A DNA stretch of 13,497 bases from UMGS1649 sp964481385 (GTDB taxonomy: Bacteria; Bacillota; Clostridia; TANB77; CAG-465): the NCBI GenBank assembly GCA_964481385.1, contig CAYZTN010000031.1, positions 1 to 13,497 of the forward strand, read 5' to 3'. How positions within the stretch are numbered: the first letter of the stretch is position 1; each line of letters begins with the position of its first letter. The notes under the pieces are model-generated. The model did not search any database. It saw only the letters and a program-made list of their open reading frames with translations, and was not told where the DNA came from. A program made the position numbers and the translations under genes. Positions 6,729-13,455 of this stretch are shown piece by piece.

Positions 6729-8060
6729 ATGTTAAAAGAGAAGATAAATGAATATCTTTCAAACAAGTCAATATTAATATTAGGGTTTGGAAGAGAAGGA
6801 AAAAGCACGTTAAATTATATAATGACAAGTGGAGTTATAACTAAGCGTCTTGCTATTGCAGATAAGAGCGAAGATATCGAAAAACTAGATGGTATAGAAT
6901 ATTTTTTAGGCGATAGTTATTTAGAAGCATTACAAGAGTTTGATATAATAATTAAAGCACCAGGAATTAGCTTAAAAGATGTGGACATGAGTTTAATTCA
7001 AGGCGAAATAACTTCACAAACAGACTTGTTTTTAACATATGGTGGAAGTAAGGTAATAGGTATAACTGGAACTAAAGGAAAAAGTACAACTACCACTTTT
7101 ATATACCAAATGTTAAAAGAAGAAGGTTTGACTGTGGAATTAGTGGGAAACATAGGTGTTCCTGCACTAGATTATGTGGATAAATACGACGAAACAAAGT
7201 ATTTTGTTTATGAGTTATCATCACACCAATTAGAGTTAGTACACGCTTCGCCAAAAATTGCAGTGTTTTTAAATTTGTATGAAGAACATTTAGATTATTA
7301 TTCGTCATTTTTAGCATATGCGAATGCAAAAAGAAATATTTTTAAGTATCAAAGTAGTGAAGACTATTTGGTATATAATAAAGATATGGAAAGTAAACTG
7401 CTGTCTGGTGTAGAAGTAAAGTCTAAAAAAATTTCTGTGAGCCAGGAACAAACAGAAAGAACTCCTCTTAACAACGAGTATGTGAGTGTTTTGTACGATG
7501 CTGAAAAAATACATGTTTTAGGAATACATAATCTATACAACTTAACGGTTGCTGCAACTGTTGCAAAGCTTGTAGGAGTGAGTGATAAAAGCATTGTGAA
7601 TGCAATAGAAAAAATGCAACCATTACCACACAGGTTGCAAACTATAGGCGAGTTTAATGGTGTAAAATATATTGATGACTCTATTTCCACAATACCAGAA
7701 GCAACAATTAGCGCTATTCAAAGTATTAATGGTGTAGATACTGTGCTAATTGGTGGAATGGATAGAGGAATAAATTATGATAATTTAGTTCAGTATTTAA
7801 CTACTACTAAAACTAAAAATATAATTTTGATGTATGATAGTGGTAAAAGAGTATATGAAGCATTAAGGTCAAAGCATACTAAAAATAACATAATTTATGC
7901 TGAGGACCTTGAAAGAGCGGTAGAACTTGCAGTTACTTTAACTAAAAAAGGTAAAAACTGCTTGCTTTCGCCTGCTGCAGCAAGTTATGGTTTTTTTAAG
8001 AACTTTGAAGAACGAGGAGATAAATTTAAAGAATTTATAAAAAAATATAGTGACAGTTAA
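6729..8060 (+). CDS. murD: Muramyl ligase MurD, probably MurD2 type (UDP-MurNAc-L-Ala:L-Glu ligase)
   Basis: An ATP-dependent cytoplasmic amino acid ligase of the Mur family. Seen are ILGFGREGKST at the N-terminus (17-27), the ATP loop GTKGKSTTT (114-122), ELSSHQLE (162-169), NLYEEHLDYY (182-191), a likely carbamylated Lys201 (NAKRNIF), HNLYN (267-271), PHRLQ (300-304), GGMDRG (342-347) and SPAAAS...NFEERG (414-430). The substrate region reads DDSIST (316-321). Canonical D-Glu-adding MurD enzymes have DSKAT here, so the lysine is replaced by Ile319. That change, and coupling to murL, point to an enzyme that adds L-Glu. The start directly follows the murL stop, with its ribosome binding site (AGAGGT) inside murL. 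The Mur ligase family is certain; the L-Glu preference is inference. Confidence 0.93.
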   Translation: MLKEKINEYLSNKSILILGFGREGKSTLNYIMTSGVITKRLAIADKSEDIEKLDGIEYFLGDSYLEALQEFDIIIKAPGISLKDVDMSLIQGEITSQTDLFLTYGGSKVIGITGTKGKSTTTTFIYQMLKEEGLTVELVGNIGVPALDYVDKYDETKYFVYELSSHQLELVHASPKIAVFLNLYEEHLDYYSSFLAYANAKRNIFKYQSSEDYLVYNKDMESKLLSGVEVKSKKISVSQEQTERTPLNNEYVSVLYDAEKIHVLGIHNLYNLTVAATVAKLVGVSDKSIVNAIEKMQPLPHRLQTIGEFNGVKYIDDSISTIPEATISAIQSINGVDTVLIGGMDRGINYDNLVQYLTTTKTKNIILMYDSGKRVYEALRSKHTKNNIIYAEDLERAVELAVTLTKKGKNCLLSPAAASYGFFKNFEERGDKFKEFIKKYSDS

Positions 8061-8088
8061 ATGACAGTAAAATTACAGTTTTTTTACA
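8050..8088 (+). promoter_or_regulatory. Four 11-bp-spaced operator half-sites (WalR/PhoP-type box)
   Basis: GTGACA (8050), ATGACA (8061), ATTACA (8072) and TTTACA (8083) recur at exactly 11-base steps. On the minus strand these read TGTAAA-N5-TGTAAT-N5-TGTCAT-N5-TGTCAC. The first two match the WalR box (TGTWAH-N5-TGTWAH), and the last two resemble the E. coli Pho box. Such direct repeats one helical turn apart are typical for OmpR-family dimers. They lie just upstream of the walR promoter, and the first unit lies inside the last codons of murD. Autoregulation by the adjacent regulator is the simplest reading. Confidence 0.6.
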
Positions 8089-8095
8089 AAATCAC

Positions 8096-8123
8096 TTGCT
8101 AATTGTAATTTTTATGATAAAAT
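8096..8123 (+). promoter_or_regulatory. Promoter of the walR-walK unit
   Basis: TTGCTA (8096-8101), a 16-base spacer and TAAAAT (8118-8123). It is moderate in quality. The last operator half-site ends seven bases before the -35, so a bound regulator could contact polymerase. Confidence 0.5.
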
Positions 8124-8153
8124 AATCCTGGAGTAAAAAAGAGGTGTCAATGT

Positions 8154-8855
8154 ATGGATAAAAAAATTCTTATTGTTGATGATGAAAAGCCTATCGTCGA
8201 TGTGTTAAAGTTCAATCTTGAGAAAGATGGTTATGTGACGGTCGAGGCATATGATGGCGAACAGGCTGTAGAAATGGCACTTGAAACGAAACCAGATTTA
8301 ATAATCTTGGATGTAATGTTGCCTAAAATGGACGGCTTTACGGTATGTAAGAAAATAAGGCAAAAACTTACTTGCCCTATTATTATGCTTACAGCCAAAG
8401 ATGAAATTGTGGATAAAATAATTGGTTTAGAGCTTGGCGCAGATGATTACATGACAAAGCCTTTTAGCATGAGAGAGTTAGCAGCTCGTGTAAAGGCAAA
8501 TTTGAGAAAACACTCAATAGATGAAGAAACGACAAACAAAGAAGAGAAGGGTGAGGATACTAATACAATTAAGATTAAAGATTTAGTTTTAGATTTAGAT
8601 AAGTACGTAGTAATTAAAAAGAATAGAATAATAGATTTAACCATGAAAGAGTTTGATGTTGTCAAACTTCTGGCTTCAAATCCAGGACAAGTATTTACAA
8701 GAGAACAAATATTAAAAAATGTTTGGGGTTATGATTATTATGGCGATGTAAGGTCTGTTGATGTGACGATACGTAGAGTTAGAGAAAAAATTGAAGATAA
8801 TACGTCAGAGCCAAAATATATAATTACAAAAAGAGGAATAGGATATTATGTTTAA
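8154..8855 (+). CDS. walR: OmpR-family response regulator, WalR-like
   Basis: The N-terminal receiver has acidic residues D9/D10, phosphoacceptor D53 (LIILDVMLP), T80 and K102 (YMTKPF), all intact. The C-terminal winged-helix DNA-binding domain covers about 140-233 and ends WGYDYYGDVRSVDVTIRR ... KRGIGYYV, which is closer to WalR (YycF) than to PhoP. WalR controls cell-wall hydrolases and wall homeostasis in Bacillus and relatives. The linker (122-138) is unusually acidic and hydrophilic. Ribosome binding site GAGGTG (8141-8146) serves the ATG at 8154; another ATG at 8150 opens a three-codon frame (stop at 8159-8161) overlapping this start. It overlaps the sensor kinase gene by eight bases. 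The walHIJ genes that follow walRK in Bacillus are absent here. PhoP-type function remains possible. Confidence 0.85.
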   Translation: MDKKILIVDDEKPIVDVLKFNLEKDGYVTVEAYDGEQAVEMALETKPDLIILDVMLPKMDGFTVCKKIRQKLTCPIIMLTAKDEIVDKIIGLELGADDYMTKPFSMRELAARVKANLRKHSIDEETTNKEEKGEDTNTIKIKDLVLDLDKYVVIKKNRIIDLTMKEFDVVKLLASNPGQVFTREQILKNVWGYDYYGDVRSVDVTIRRVREKIEDNTSEPKYIITKRGIGYYV

Positions 8856-10230
8856 GTCATTAAAAACTAGCATTAAGGTTATGGTGACCGTACTAGTAGT
8901 AGCCTCATATATAACTGCAGAATGTGTTGTGTCATATACTATGACAGGGAAAGTTAGTTTAGAGTTTAACACACCAAATCTAATATCGATTGGTGTGTTA
9001 GTTGTTATTTCATTAATCATTTCTACAGAATTGGGAAGCAATATAGTTTTTCCGTTAAAAAAAACGGAAAAATCAATGAAACACTTAGCTGAGGGAAAAA
9101 ATGTAGATACTAAAAATTTAAAAGGAATTACTAATTATAAAGAGATAGCAGATTTGGTTACTGTTTATGACTCTATGGTAGATGTCGTATCTAAGCAAAA
9201 TTTTGACCTTAATAGTCAAGAGAGCAAGACACAAATAATACTAGAAAGAATGGATGATGGAGTTATTGCTTTTTCGCTTCAAAGAAAAGTTATTCATATG
9301 AATACTGCGGCTAAGAATTTTATTGGCCTTACAGATCAAGATGATACATATGATAAAGTGTGTAGAAAGCTTGGAATTAAGATTGATTTTGATAAAGTAA
9401 TATATATTTCAGATTACAAAAATATAGAAGAAAAAGTTACACGTGCAGACAATGTTCTAAATGTGGTACTTGTGCCATTTCATGATAGGCTTATTCCAAT
9501 GGGCGTTATTATGATAGTTAAAAACATTACTGAAAATGAGAAATTAAATAACATGAGAAAAGAATTTGTTGCAAATGTTTCACATGAGCTAAAAACGCCA
9601 CTTTGCTCTATAAAAGGGTATTCTGAAACAATTATGGATAGAGAGCTAAGTAAAGAAGAAATAACAAAATTTGCTACGGTTATAAATGCAGAGGCAAACA
9701 GAATGGATAGAATTGTGGCCGATCTTCTTCAGCTTTCTCGTTTTGATTACAACAAAAATGTTATGAATAAAACTAAATTTAATCTAGACGATTTAGCAAA
9801 GCAAGTTGTTGAAAACATGCAGTATGTAGCACTTGAAAAAGGTCATACATTAAACTGTACTGTTAATATGATACCACCTGCTGTTTTTGCGGATAAAGAT
9901 AGTATTCAGCAGGTAATTATAAACATATTAAGCAATAGTATAAAATATACACCAAACGGTGGAAAAGTTGATGTATACGTTGGAGCTGCTGGTGGAAAAG
10001 CTTACATGAAATTTGTAGATAATGGTATAGGAATACCAGAAAAAGACTTAAAACGTATATTTGAAAGATTCTATAGAGTAGATAAAGCCCGTTCAAGGCA
10101 AATGGGAGGAACTGGACTGGGACTTTCTATTGTAAAAGAAATAGTTGAGTCGCATGACGGAACTATAGATATAAAGAGTGAGCAAGGTGTGGGAACTGAA
10201 GTAATAGTTACAATTCCTACAATAAAATAG
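8848..10230 (+). CDS. walK: Sensor histidine kinase, WalK/PhoR-like partner
   Basis: Layout of the 460 residues: membrane segment 1 (about 9-27), a very short outer loop (about 28-43), membrane segment 2 (about 44-66), a HAMP-like region (67-115), a PAS-like domain (about 125-228), HisKA with phosphorylated H246 in NVSHELKTP, and the HATPase domain. In the last, the N-box is NILSNSIKY (359-367), the G1 box DNGIGIP (392-398), the F box ERFYRVD and the G2 box GGTGLGLSI (420-428). All catalytic boxes are intact. It phosphorylates the regulator encoded just upstream, whose gene it overlaps (TTATGTTTAA). The outer loop of about 16 residues is too small for the large sensing domain of Bacillus WalK or PhoR. 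The stimulus is therefore probably sensed in the membrane or by the PAS domain. The kinase call is firm; the WalK name depends on the regulator. Confidence 0.85.
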   Translation: MFKSLKTSIKVMVTVLVVASYITAECVVSYTMTGKVSLEFNTPNLISIGVLVVISLIISTELGSNIVFPLKKTEKSMKHLAEGKNVDTKNLKGITNYKEIADLVTVYDSMVDVVSKQNFDLNSQESKTQIILERMDDGVIAFSLQRKVIHMNTAAKNFIGLTDQDDTYDKVCRKLGIKIDFDKVIYISDYKNIEEKVTRADNVLNVVLVPFHDRLIPMGVIMIVKNITENEKLNNMRKEFVANVSHELKTPLCSIKGYSETIMDRELSKEEITKFATVINAEANRMDRIVADLLQLSRFDYNKNVMNKTKFNLDDLAKQVVENMQYVALEKGHTLNCTVNMIPPAVFADKDSIQQVIINILSNSIKYTPNGGKVDVYVGAAGGKAYMKFVDNGIGIPEKDLKRIFERFYRVDKARSRQMGGTGLGLSIVKEIVESHDGTIDIKSEQGVGTEVIVTIPTIK

Positions 10231-10238
10231 GAGAGAAT

Positions 10239-11012
10239 ATGAAATACATAGATGTACATGCACATTATGATGATGAAAAGTTTGTTGAAGATTTAGAAGA
10301 AGAATTAAAACTTGTAAAAGCTGTTGGTGTAGATTATATAATAAATGCGGGAAGTAGCGTTGAAAACTCTAAAAAGGCACTAGAAATTGCAAAATCACAT
10401 GAGTATATTTTTTCTACAATCGGAATACATCCAGAATACGTAAATGAGTTAAATAGAGTAGAAGAACTTGAAAAAATATATAATTCATGCAAGGAAAAAA
10501 TAGTTGCTGTAGGTGAGATTGGTCTAGATTATCATTATGTTGGAATAGATAAAACAAAACAGCATGAGCTATTTGTAGCACAGCTAAAGCTTGCAAAAAA
10601 GCTAAATTTACCAGTACAAATTCACTCACGCGACGCTGTAGAAGATATGCTAGAAATTATGAAGCGCGAGGATATTTTGCCTGAAAAGATTATGTTTCAT
10701 TGTTTTGAGTTAAACGAAGAACTTACTAAAATAATAATTGAAAGAGGTTACTCTGTATCTTTAGGTGGAAATATAACATATAAAAGACGTGAAAGCGCAA
10801 TAGAACAAATAAGGCAAATTCCGCTAAGTCAGATAATGTTAGAAACGGATTCGCCATATTTAGCACCGCAAGCAGTTAGAGGAACCCGTAATAGTTCTAA
10901 AAATTTACATTATGTGGCTGAAAAAATAGCTGAAATTAAAGGCGTTTCAACAGAAGCAGCAGCAAGTACAACATATATGAACGCAGTTAAATTTTATAAC
11001 CTACCAGTATAG
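10239..11012 (+). CDS. tatD: TatD family metal-dependent DNase
   Basis: A TIM-barrel metallohydrolase of 257 residues, typical length. Metal ligands are visible: H7 and H9 (DVHAHYDD), E93 (GEIGLDYHY), H129 (VQIHSRD), H154 (FHCFE) and D204 (LETDSPYLAP). TatD enzymes are Mg-dependent 3'-5' exonucleases implicated in DNA repair and oxidative damage response. The Firmicutes member next to rnmV and ksgA is usually called TatD/YabD; those neighbours are not in this window. The ATG follows GGAGAG and starts eight bases after the kinase gene, so it is in the same transcript as walRK. The stop codon lies in the loop of a hairpin that probably ends this transcript. Confidence 0.94.
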   Translation: MKYIDVHAHYDDEKFVEDLEEELKLVKAVGVDYIINAGSSVENSKKALEIAKSHEYIFSTIGIHPEYVNELNRVEELEKIYNSCKEKIVAVGEIGLDYHYVGIDKTKQHELFVAQLKLAKKLNLPVQIHSRDAVEDMLEIMKREDILPEKIMFHCFELNEELTKIIIERGYSVSLGGNITYKRRESAIEQIRQIPLSQIMLETDSPYLAPQAVRGTRNSSKNLHYVAEKIAEIKGVSTEAAASTTYMNAVKFYNLPV

Positions 11013-11023
11013 TGGTAGGTTAT
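10996..11023 (+). terminator. Hairpin overlapping the tatD stop codon
   Basis: An 11-base perfect stem pairs ATAACCTACCA (10996-11006) with TGGTAGGTTAT (11013-11023) around a six-base loop that holds the TAG stop. The following tract (attactt) is a weak U-run, so termination may be incomplete or the hairpin may protect the 3' end. Confidence 0.6.
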
Positions 11024-11045
11024 ATTACTTGAGAAACAATTAAAT

Positions 11046-11192
11046 GTGTCATTTGTTGTCATTTGGGACGTTTTGGGACTGCTGAAAAAGTGAATTTATG
11101 GTAAACTTAAAATCTAAAAACCATTGATTTAAATGTTTAATATTTTTAAAATATCGACTTTTTCAGTGCTCCCGGACGTTTTCAAATGACAC
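11046..11192. repeat. Complete inverted-repeat element (REP/MITE-like)
   Basis: The ends are perfect 10-base inverted repeats: GTGTCATTTG (11046-11055) and CAAATGACAC (11183-11192). Inside, the arms continue imperfectly: GGGACGTTTTGGGACTGCTGA (split by its longer context at 11065-11085) faces CTTTTTCAGTGCTCCCGGACG-type sequence on the right. An A/T-rich centre of about 60 bases lies between. The left part has a near-duplicate TGTCATTTG (11047 and 11057). It has no coding capacity, so it would need a transposase elsewhere. Its right end touches the stop codon of the leftward gene at 11196, just as the copy at 1-80 abuts the stop at 84. Confidence 0.65.
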
Positions 11193-11195
11193 TAT

Positions 11196-11375
11196 TTACT
11201 TTTTAGGAACATATAGCTTGCAACAACATATTCCTTCGGATACAAATTTATCGCATGGACAAAGTGTAGTGTCGTCCGATTTTATTTGGCATGGGCAATG
11301 CCCCTCTTTTATATAAATCCCTTTAATTATTTTATTTACATAGTCTTTATCTGGGTTTAACATATATCCTTTCAT
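11196..11375 (-). CDS. Ferredoxin:thioredoxin reductase catalytic-subunit-like mini-protein
   Basis: A 59-residue protein with seven cysteines in the order CPC (27-29), CPC (39-41), CCC (50-52), preceded by the helix NPDKDYVNKIIKGI. The pattern CPC-X9-CPC-X8-CCC resembles the FTR catalytic chain, which has CPC-X16-CPC-X8-CHC and holds a [4Fe-4S] cluster beside a redox-active disulfide. Stand-alone versions occur in anaerobes. The spacing between the first two motifs is shorter, and the family's His is Cys here. The start at 11375 is set by AGGAGG overlapping the codons before it (11381-11386); the open frame extends to 11393. A perfect TTGACA lies upstream on this strand (11415-11420), but a well-spaced -10 is not clear. 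It faces tatD across the repeat element. Confidence 0.75.
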   Translation of the reverse strand: MKGYMLNPDKDYVNKIIKGIYIKEGHCPCQIKSDDTTLCPCDKFVSEGICCCKLYVPKK

Positions 11376-11451
11376 TGTGCGCCTCCTAAACATCTAATAA
11401 TATATTATCATATGTGTCAAATATTTAAATTCGTAAATTATTTGGTTAGTG

Positions 11452-11481
11452 TTGCAAAATGAAGCTATTCTGTCATATAAT
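11452..11481 (+). promoter_or_regulatory. Promoter of murF
   Basis: TTGCAA (11452-11457), an 18-base spacer and a perfect TATAAT (11476-11481). It lies inside the upstream in-frame extension of murF, which supports the ATG at 11518 as the true start. It also overlaps the upstream region of the divergent gene. Confidence 0.65.
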
Positions 11482-11517
11482 AATGCTAGTAGAATAAATG
11501 ATAAGGAGATGCAATTT

Positions 11518-12900
11518 ATGAAGAGTGTATGTGTAAAAGACATTTTAAATGAATGTGGCGGAAAATTGATTTTTGGAGATTTAAATGCAGTTTGTGAAAG
11601 CTTTTCTAAAGATACTAGAACAATAGAAAAAGGTGATATATATTTAGGAATAAAGGGCGAAAAGTTTAATGGAAGCGATTTTTATCTTGACGCATTAGAA
11701 AAAGGCGCAAAAGGCTGTATATTGCAAGATATTGTAATAAATGAACAAGATGTAGATGAGTATAAAGATAGATTTATAATTATTGTAGAAGATGTTGTTA
11801 AAACTCTTCAAAGACTGGCACAGTATAAAAGAGCACTATACAATATTCCTGTAATCGGAATAACTGGTAGTGTAGGGAAAACGAGCACTAAAGATATGAT
11901 AGCAAGTGTTTTAGGAACAAAATATACTGTTTTAAAGACTGAAGGAAATTATAACAATGAAATAGGATTGCCACTTACCATATTAAAATTAAAAGAAGAA
12001 AACGCATTAGTGCTGGAAATGGGAATGAGCGCAAAAGGCGAAATGAGTTTGCTTACAAGTATTGCACATCCAACAACAGCGGTAATAACAATAATAGGCA
12101 GTTCACACATAGGCGAATTGGGTTCTAGGGAGAATATTTTAAAGGCAAAATTAGAAATGCTGGAAGGATTAAAGGAAGGTAGTGCAGTAATAATAAACAA
12201 TGATAATGATTTGTTAAATAAGTGGAATAGTGAATGTAAAGATGAGTTTAAACATATTACCTATGGAATAGAAAATGCTAGTCAGTATAATGCTAAAAAG
12301 ATAACACTTTTTGAAGATAGCAGTAGTTTTGAAATAGAATATCAAGGGAAAAGCTATTTAGTAAAAGTGCCGGTTGGCGGAAAACATTTTGTGTATAATA
12401 GCTTGGCCACCATTGCAGTAGGAATAGAATACGGTGTTCGAATGGAAGAGATAATTAGAGGTATTGAGACATTTTCGCTTACAAAAAGAAGAATGGAAAC
12501 ATTGAAATTTGGAGATATTACAGTTATAAACGACTCATATAATGCGAGTTATGAGTCAGTAAAAGCTGCGTTAGAGTATATTAATGCTACATGTAATGGT
12601 AGAAAAATAGCAGTATTGGGTGACGTTTTAGAATTAGGGGAATATTCGATACAAGTGCATGAAAAAATAGGCGAGGAAGTAGTTAAAAACAATATAGACG
12701 TACTTGTTACTGTAGGGGAAAAAGCCCAGAGTATAAATAGAATTGTAAAAGAAAGTGTTTGTAGTATAGAGGAGTATCATTTTGAAAATAACCAGGATGC
12801 AATTAATAAGTTAAAAGATATAATGAAAAAAGGTGATACTGTGCTTGTAAAAGCGTCTAATGGAATGCACTTTGATGATATAGTAAAAAAAATAAGCTAG
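11518..12900 (+). CDS. murF: UDP-MurNAc-tripeptide:D-Ala-D-Ala ligase
   Basis: MurF adds D-Ala-D-Ala to UDP-MurNAc-tripeptide, the last cytoplasmic step in making the peptidoglycan pentapeptide. From this start it is 460 residues, the usual size. Motifs: the N-terminal substrate domain with SKDTRTIEKGDIYLGIKG (about 30-47), the ATP loop GITGSVGKTST (114-124), NYNNEIGLPL, LEMGMSAKGE, the segment GSSHIGELGSRENI before the likely carbamylated Lys, and INDSYNAS in the C-terminal domain. GGAG in aaggagatg is well spaced for the ATG at 11518; the open frame extends to 11449, across a promoter. It is a single-gene unit, apart from murE and mraY, but within 3.5 kb of murL-murD, giving two wall-precursor steps in one region. 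Confidence 0.96.
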   Translation: MKSVCVKDILNECGGKLIFGDLNAVCESFSKDTRTIEKGDIYLGIKGEKFNGSDFYLDALEKGAKGCILQDIVINEQDVDEYKDRFIIIVEDVVKTLQRLAQYKRALYNIPVIGITGSVGKTSTKDMIASVLGTKYTVLKTEGNYNNEIGLPLTILKLKEENALVLEMGMSAKGEMSLLTSIAHPTTAVITIIGSSHIGELGSRENILKAKLEMLEGLKEGSAVIINNDNDLLNKWNSECKDEFKHITYGIENASQYNAKKITLFEDSSSFEIEYQGKSYLVKVPVGGKHFVYNSLATIAVGIEYGVRMEEIIRGIETFSLTKRRMETLKFGDITVINDSYNASYESVKAALEYINATCNGRKIAVLGDVLELGEYSIQVHEKIGEEVVKNNIDVLVTVGEKAQSINRIVKESVCSIEEYHFENNQDAINKLKDIMKKGDTVLVKASNGMHFDDIVKKIS

Positions 12901-12977
12901 GAACACTTGTAGAGTTACAAAAATAAAAAGAGACTATTTTTCTTGCTATAATTCATTTGATTTATTTTCTAAATGGC

Positions 12978-13006
12978 TTGAACATTTAAACTTGTTATTA
13001 TATAAT
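12978..13006 (+). promoter_or_regulatory. Promoter of hpf
   Basis: TTGAAC (12978-12983), a 17-base spacer and a perfect TATAAT (13001-13006). The start near 13013 falls at the ribosome binding site GAGGAG (13013-13018), leaving a very short leader. It shows the in-frame ATG at 12992 is not the start. Confidence 0.7.
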
Positions 13007-13027
13007 ACATACGAGGAGTTGATATAT

Positions 13028-13360
13028 ATGAAATTAGATTTAACAGGTAAAGGCATAGACATTACCCCTGGCATACAAGAATATGCTGAAAAAAAGGTGC
13101 AAAAGTTAAACAAATTCTTTGAGGAAGATACATTAGTTCATGTAACATTTGCTGCTAAAAAAGAGCAACAAGAAGTAGATATTCGAGTTGAATATAAAGG
13201 AAAGACATATTTAGCAGAAGAAAATACACATGATGTATATGCTGGTATGGATCTTGCAATAGATAAATTGTTGGGACAAATCAGAAAGCAAAAAACAAAA
13301 ATGTTAAAAGATAGAACAGATGGAATTGATGTAGAAAGAGAAGAAATAGTAGAAGAATAA
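13028..13360 (+). CDS. hpf: Ribosome hibernation-promoting factor, short form
   Basis: HPF/YfiA proteins bind the 30S decoding region in stationary phase and silence ribosomes. The 110-residue product shows the family N-terminal domain: LTGKGIDITPGIQEYAEKKVQKL, VHVTF, KQEEVDIR-like strand (EQQEVDIRVEYKG), AEENTHDVYAGMDLAIDKL and the basic helix RKQKTKM. It then ends in a short acidic tail (VEREEIVEE). Most Firmicutes carry a long HPF of about 180 residues, with a C-terminal dimerisation domain that drives 100S formation. That domain is missing here, and a terminator follows at once. The ATG at 13028 has GAGGAG upstream. It is a single-gene unit with its own promoter. Confidence 0.92.
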   Translation: MKLDLTGKGIDITPGIQEYAEKKVQKLNKFFEEDTLVHVTFAAKKEQQEVDIRVEYKGKTYLAEENTHDVYAGMDLAIDKLLGQIRKQKTKMLKDRTDGIDVEREEIVEE

Positions 13361-13370
13361 CTATATGGAG

Positions 13371-13404
13371 CAGCGAAACGCAGAAAATGTGTTTCGCTGT
13401 TTTT
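13371..13404 (+). terminator. Intrinsic terminator of hpf
   Basis: The stem CAGCGAAACGCA (13371-13382) pairs with TGTGTTTCGCTG (13388-13399), 12 base pairs with one G-T, around the loop GAAAA, and is followed by five T (13400-13404). It starts ten bases after the hpf stop. Confidence 0.9.
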
Positions 13405-13455
13405 GGAAAAATAGGAAAACACATATAAAAAGTGGAAAAGTTACAGGACAAAAGA

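Noticed and set aside
84..11192. The two repeat copies could be the ends of a composite mobile element carrying the 11-kb segment.
   Set aside because: The genes between them are core genes (SRP RNA, dnaX, recR, walRK) in conserved order, with no transposase or integrase. Independent insertions of a small repeat are simpler.
11449..11517. Longer version of murF starting at the codon at 11449.
   Set aside because: The extension overlaps a promoter (11452-11481), and a good ribosome binding site precedes the ATG at 11518, where the MurF homology begins.
12901..12977. Possible terminator after murF: AAAAATA (12919-12925) and TATTTTT (12935-12941) can pair.
   Set aside because: The stem is only A-T pairs with no convincing T-run, and the sequence is low in complexity, so I did not list it.
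12992..13027. Longer version of hpf starting at the ATG at 12992.
   Set aside because: The extension covers the TATAAT of the promoter and the ribosome binding site at 13013-13018, so the start is at 13028.
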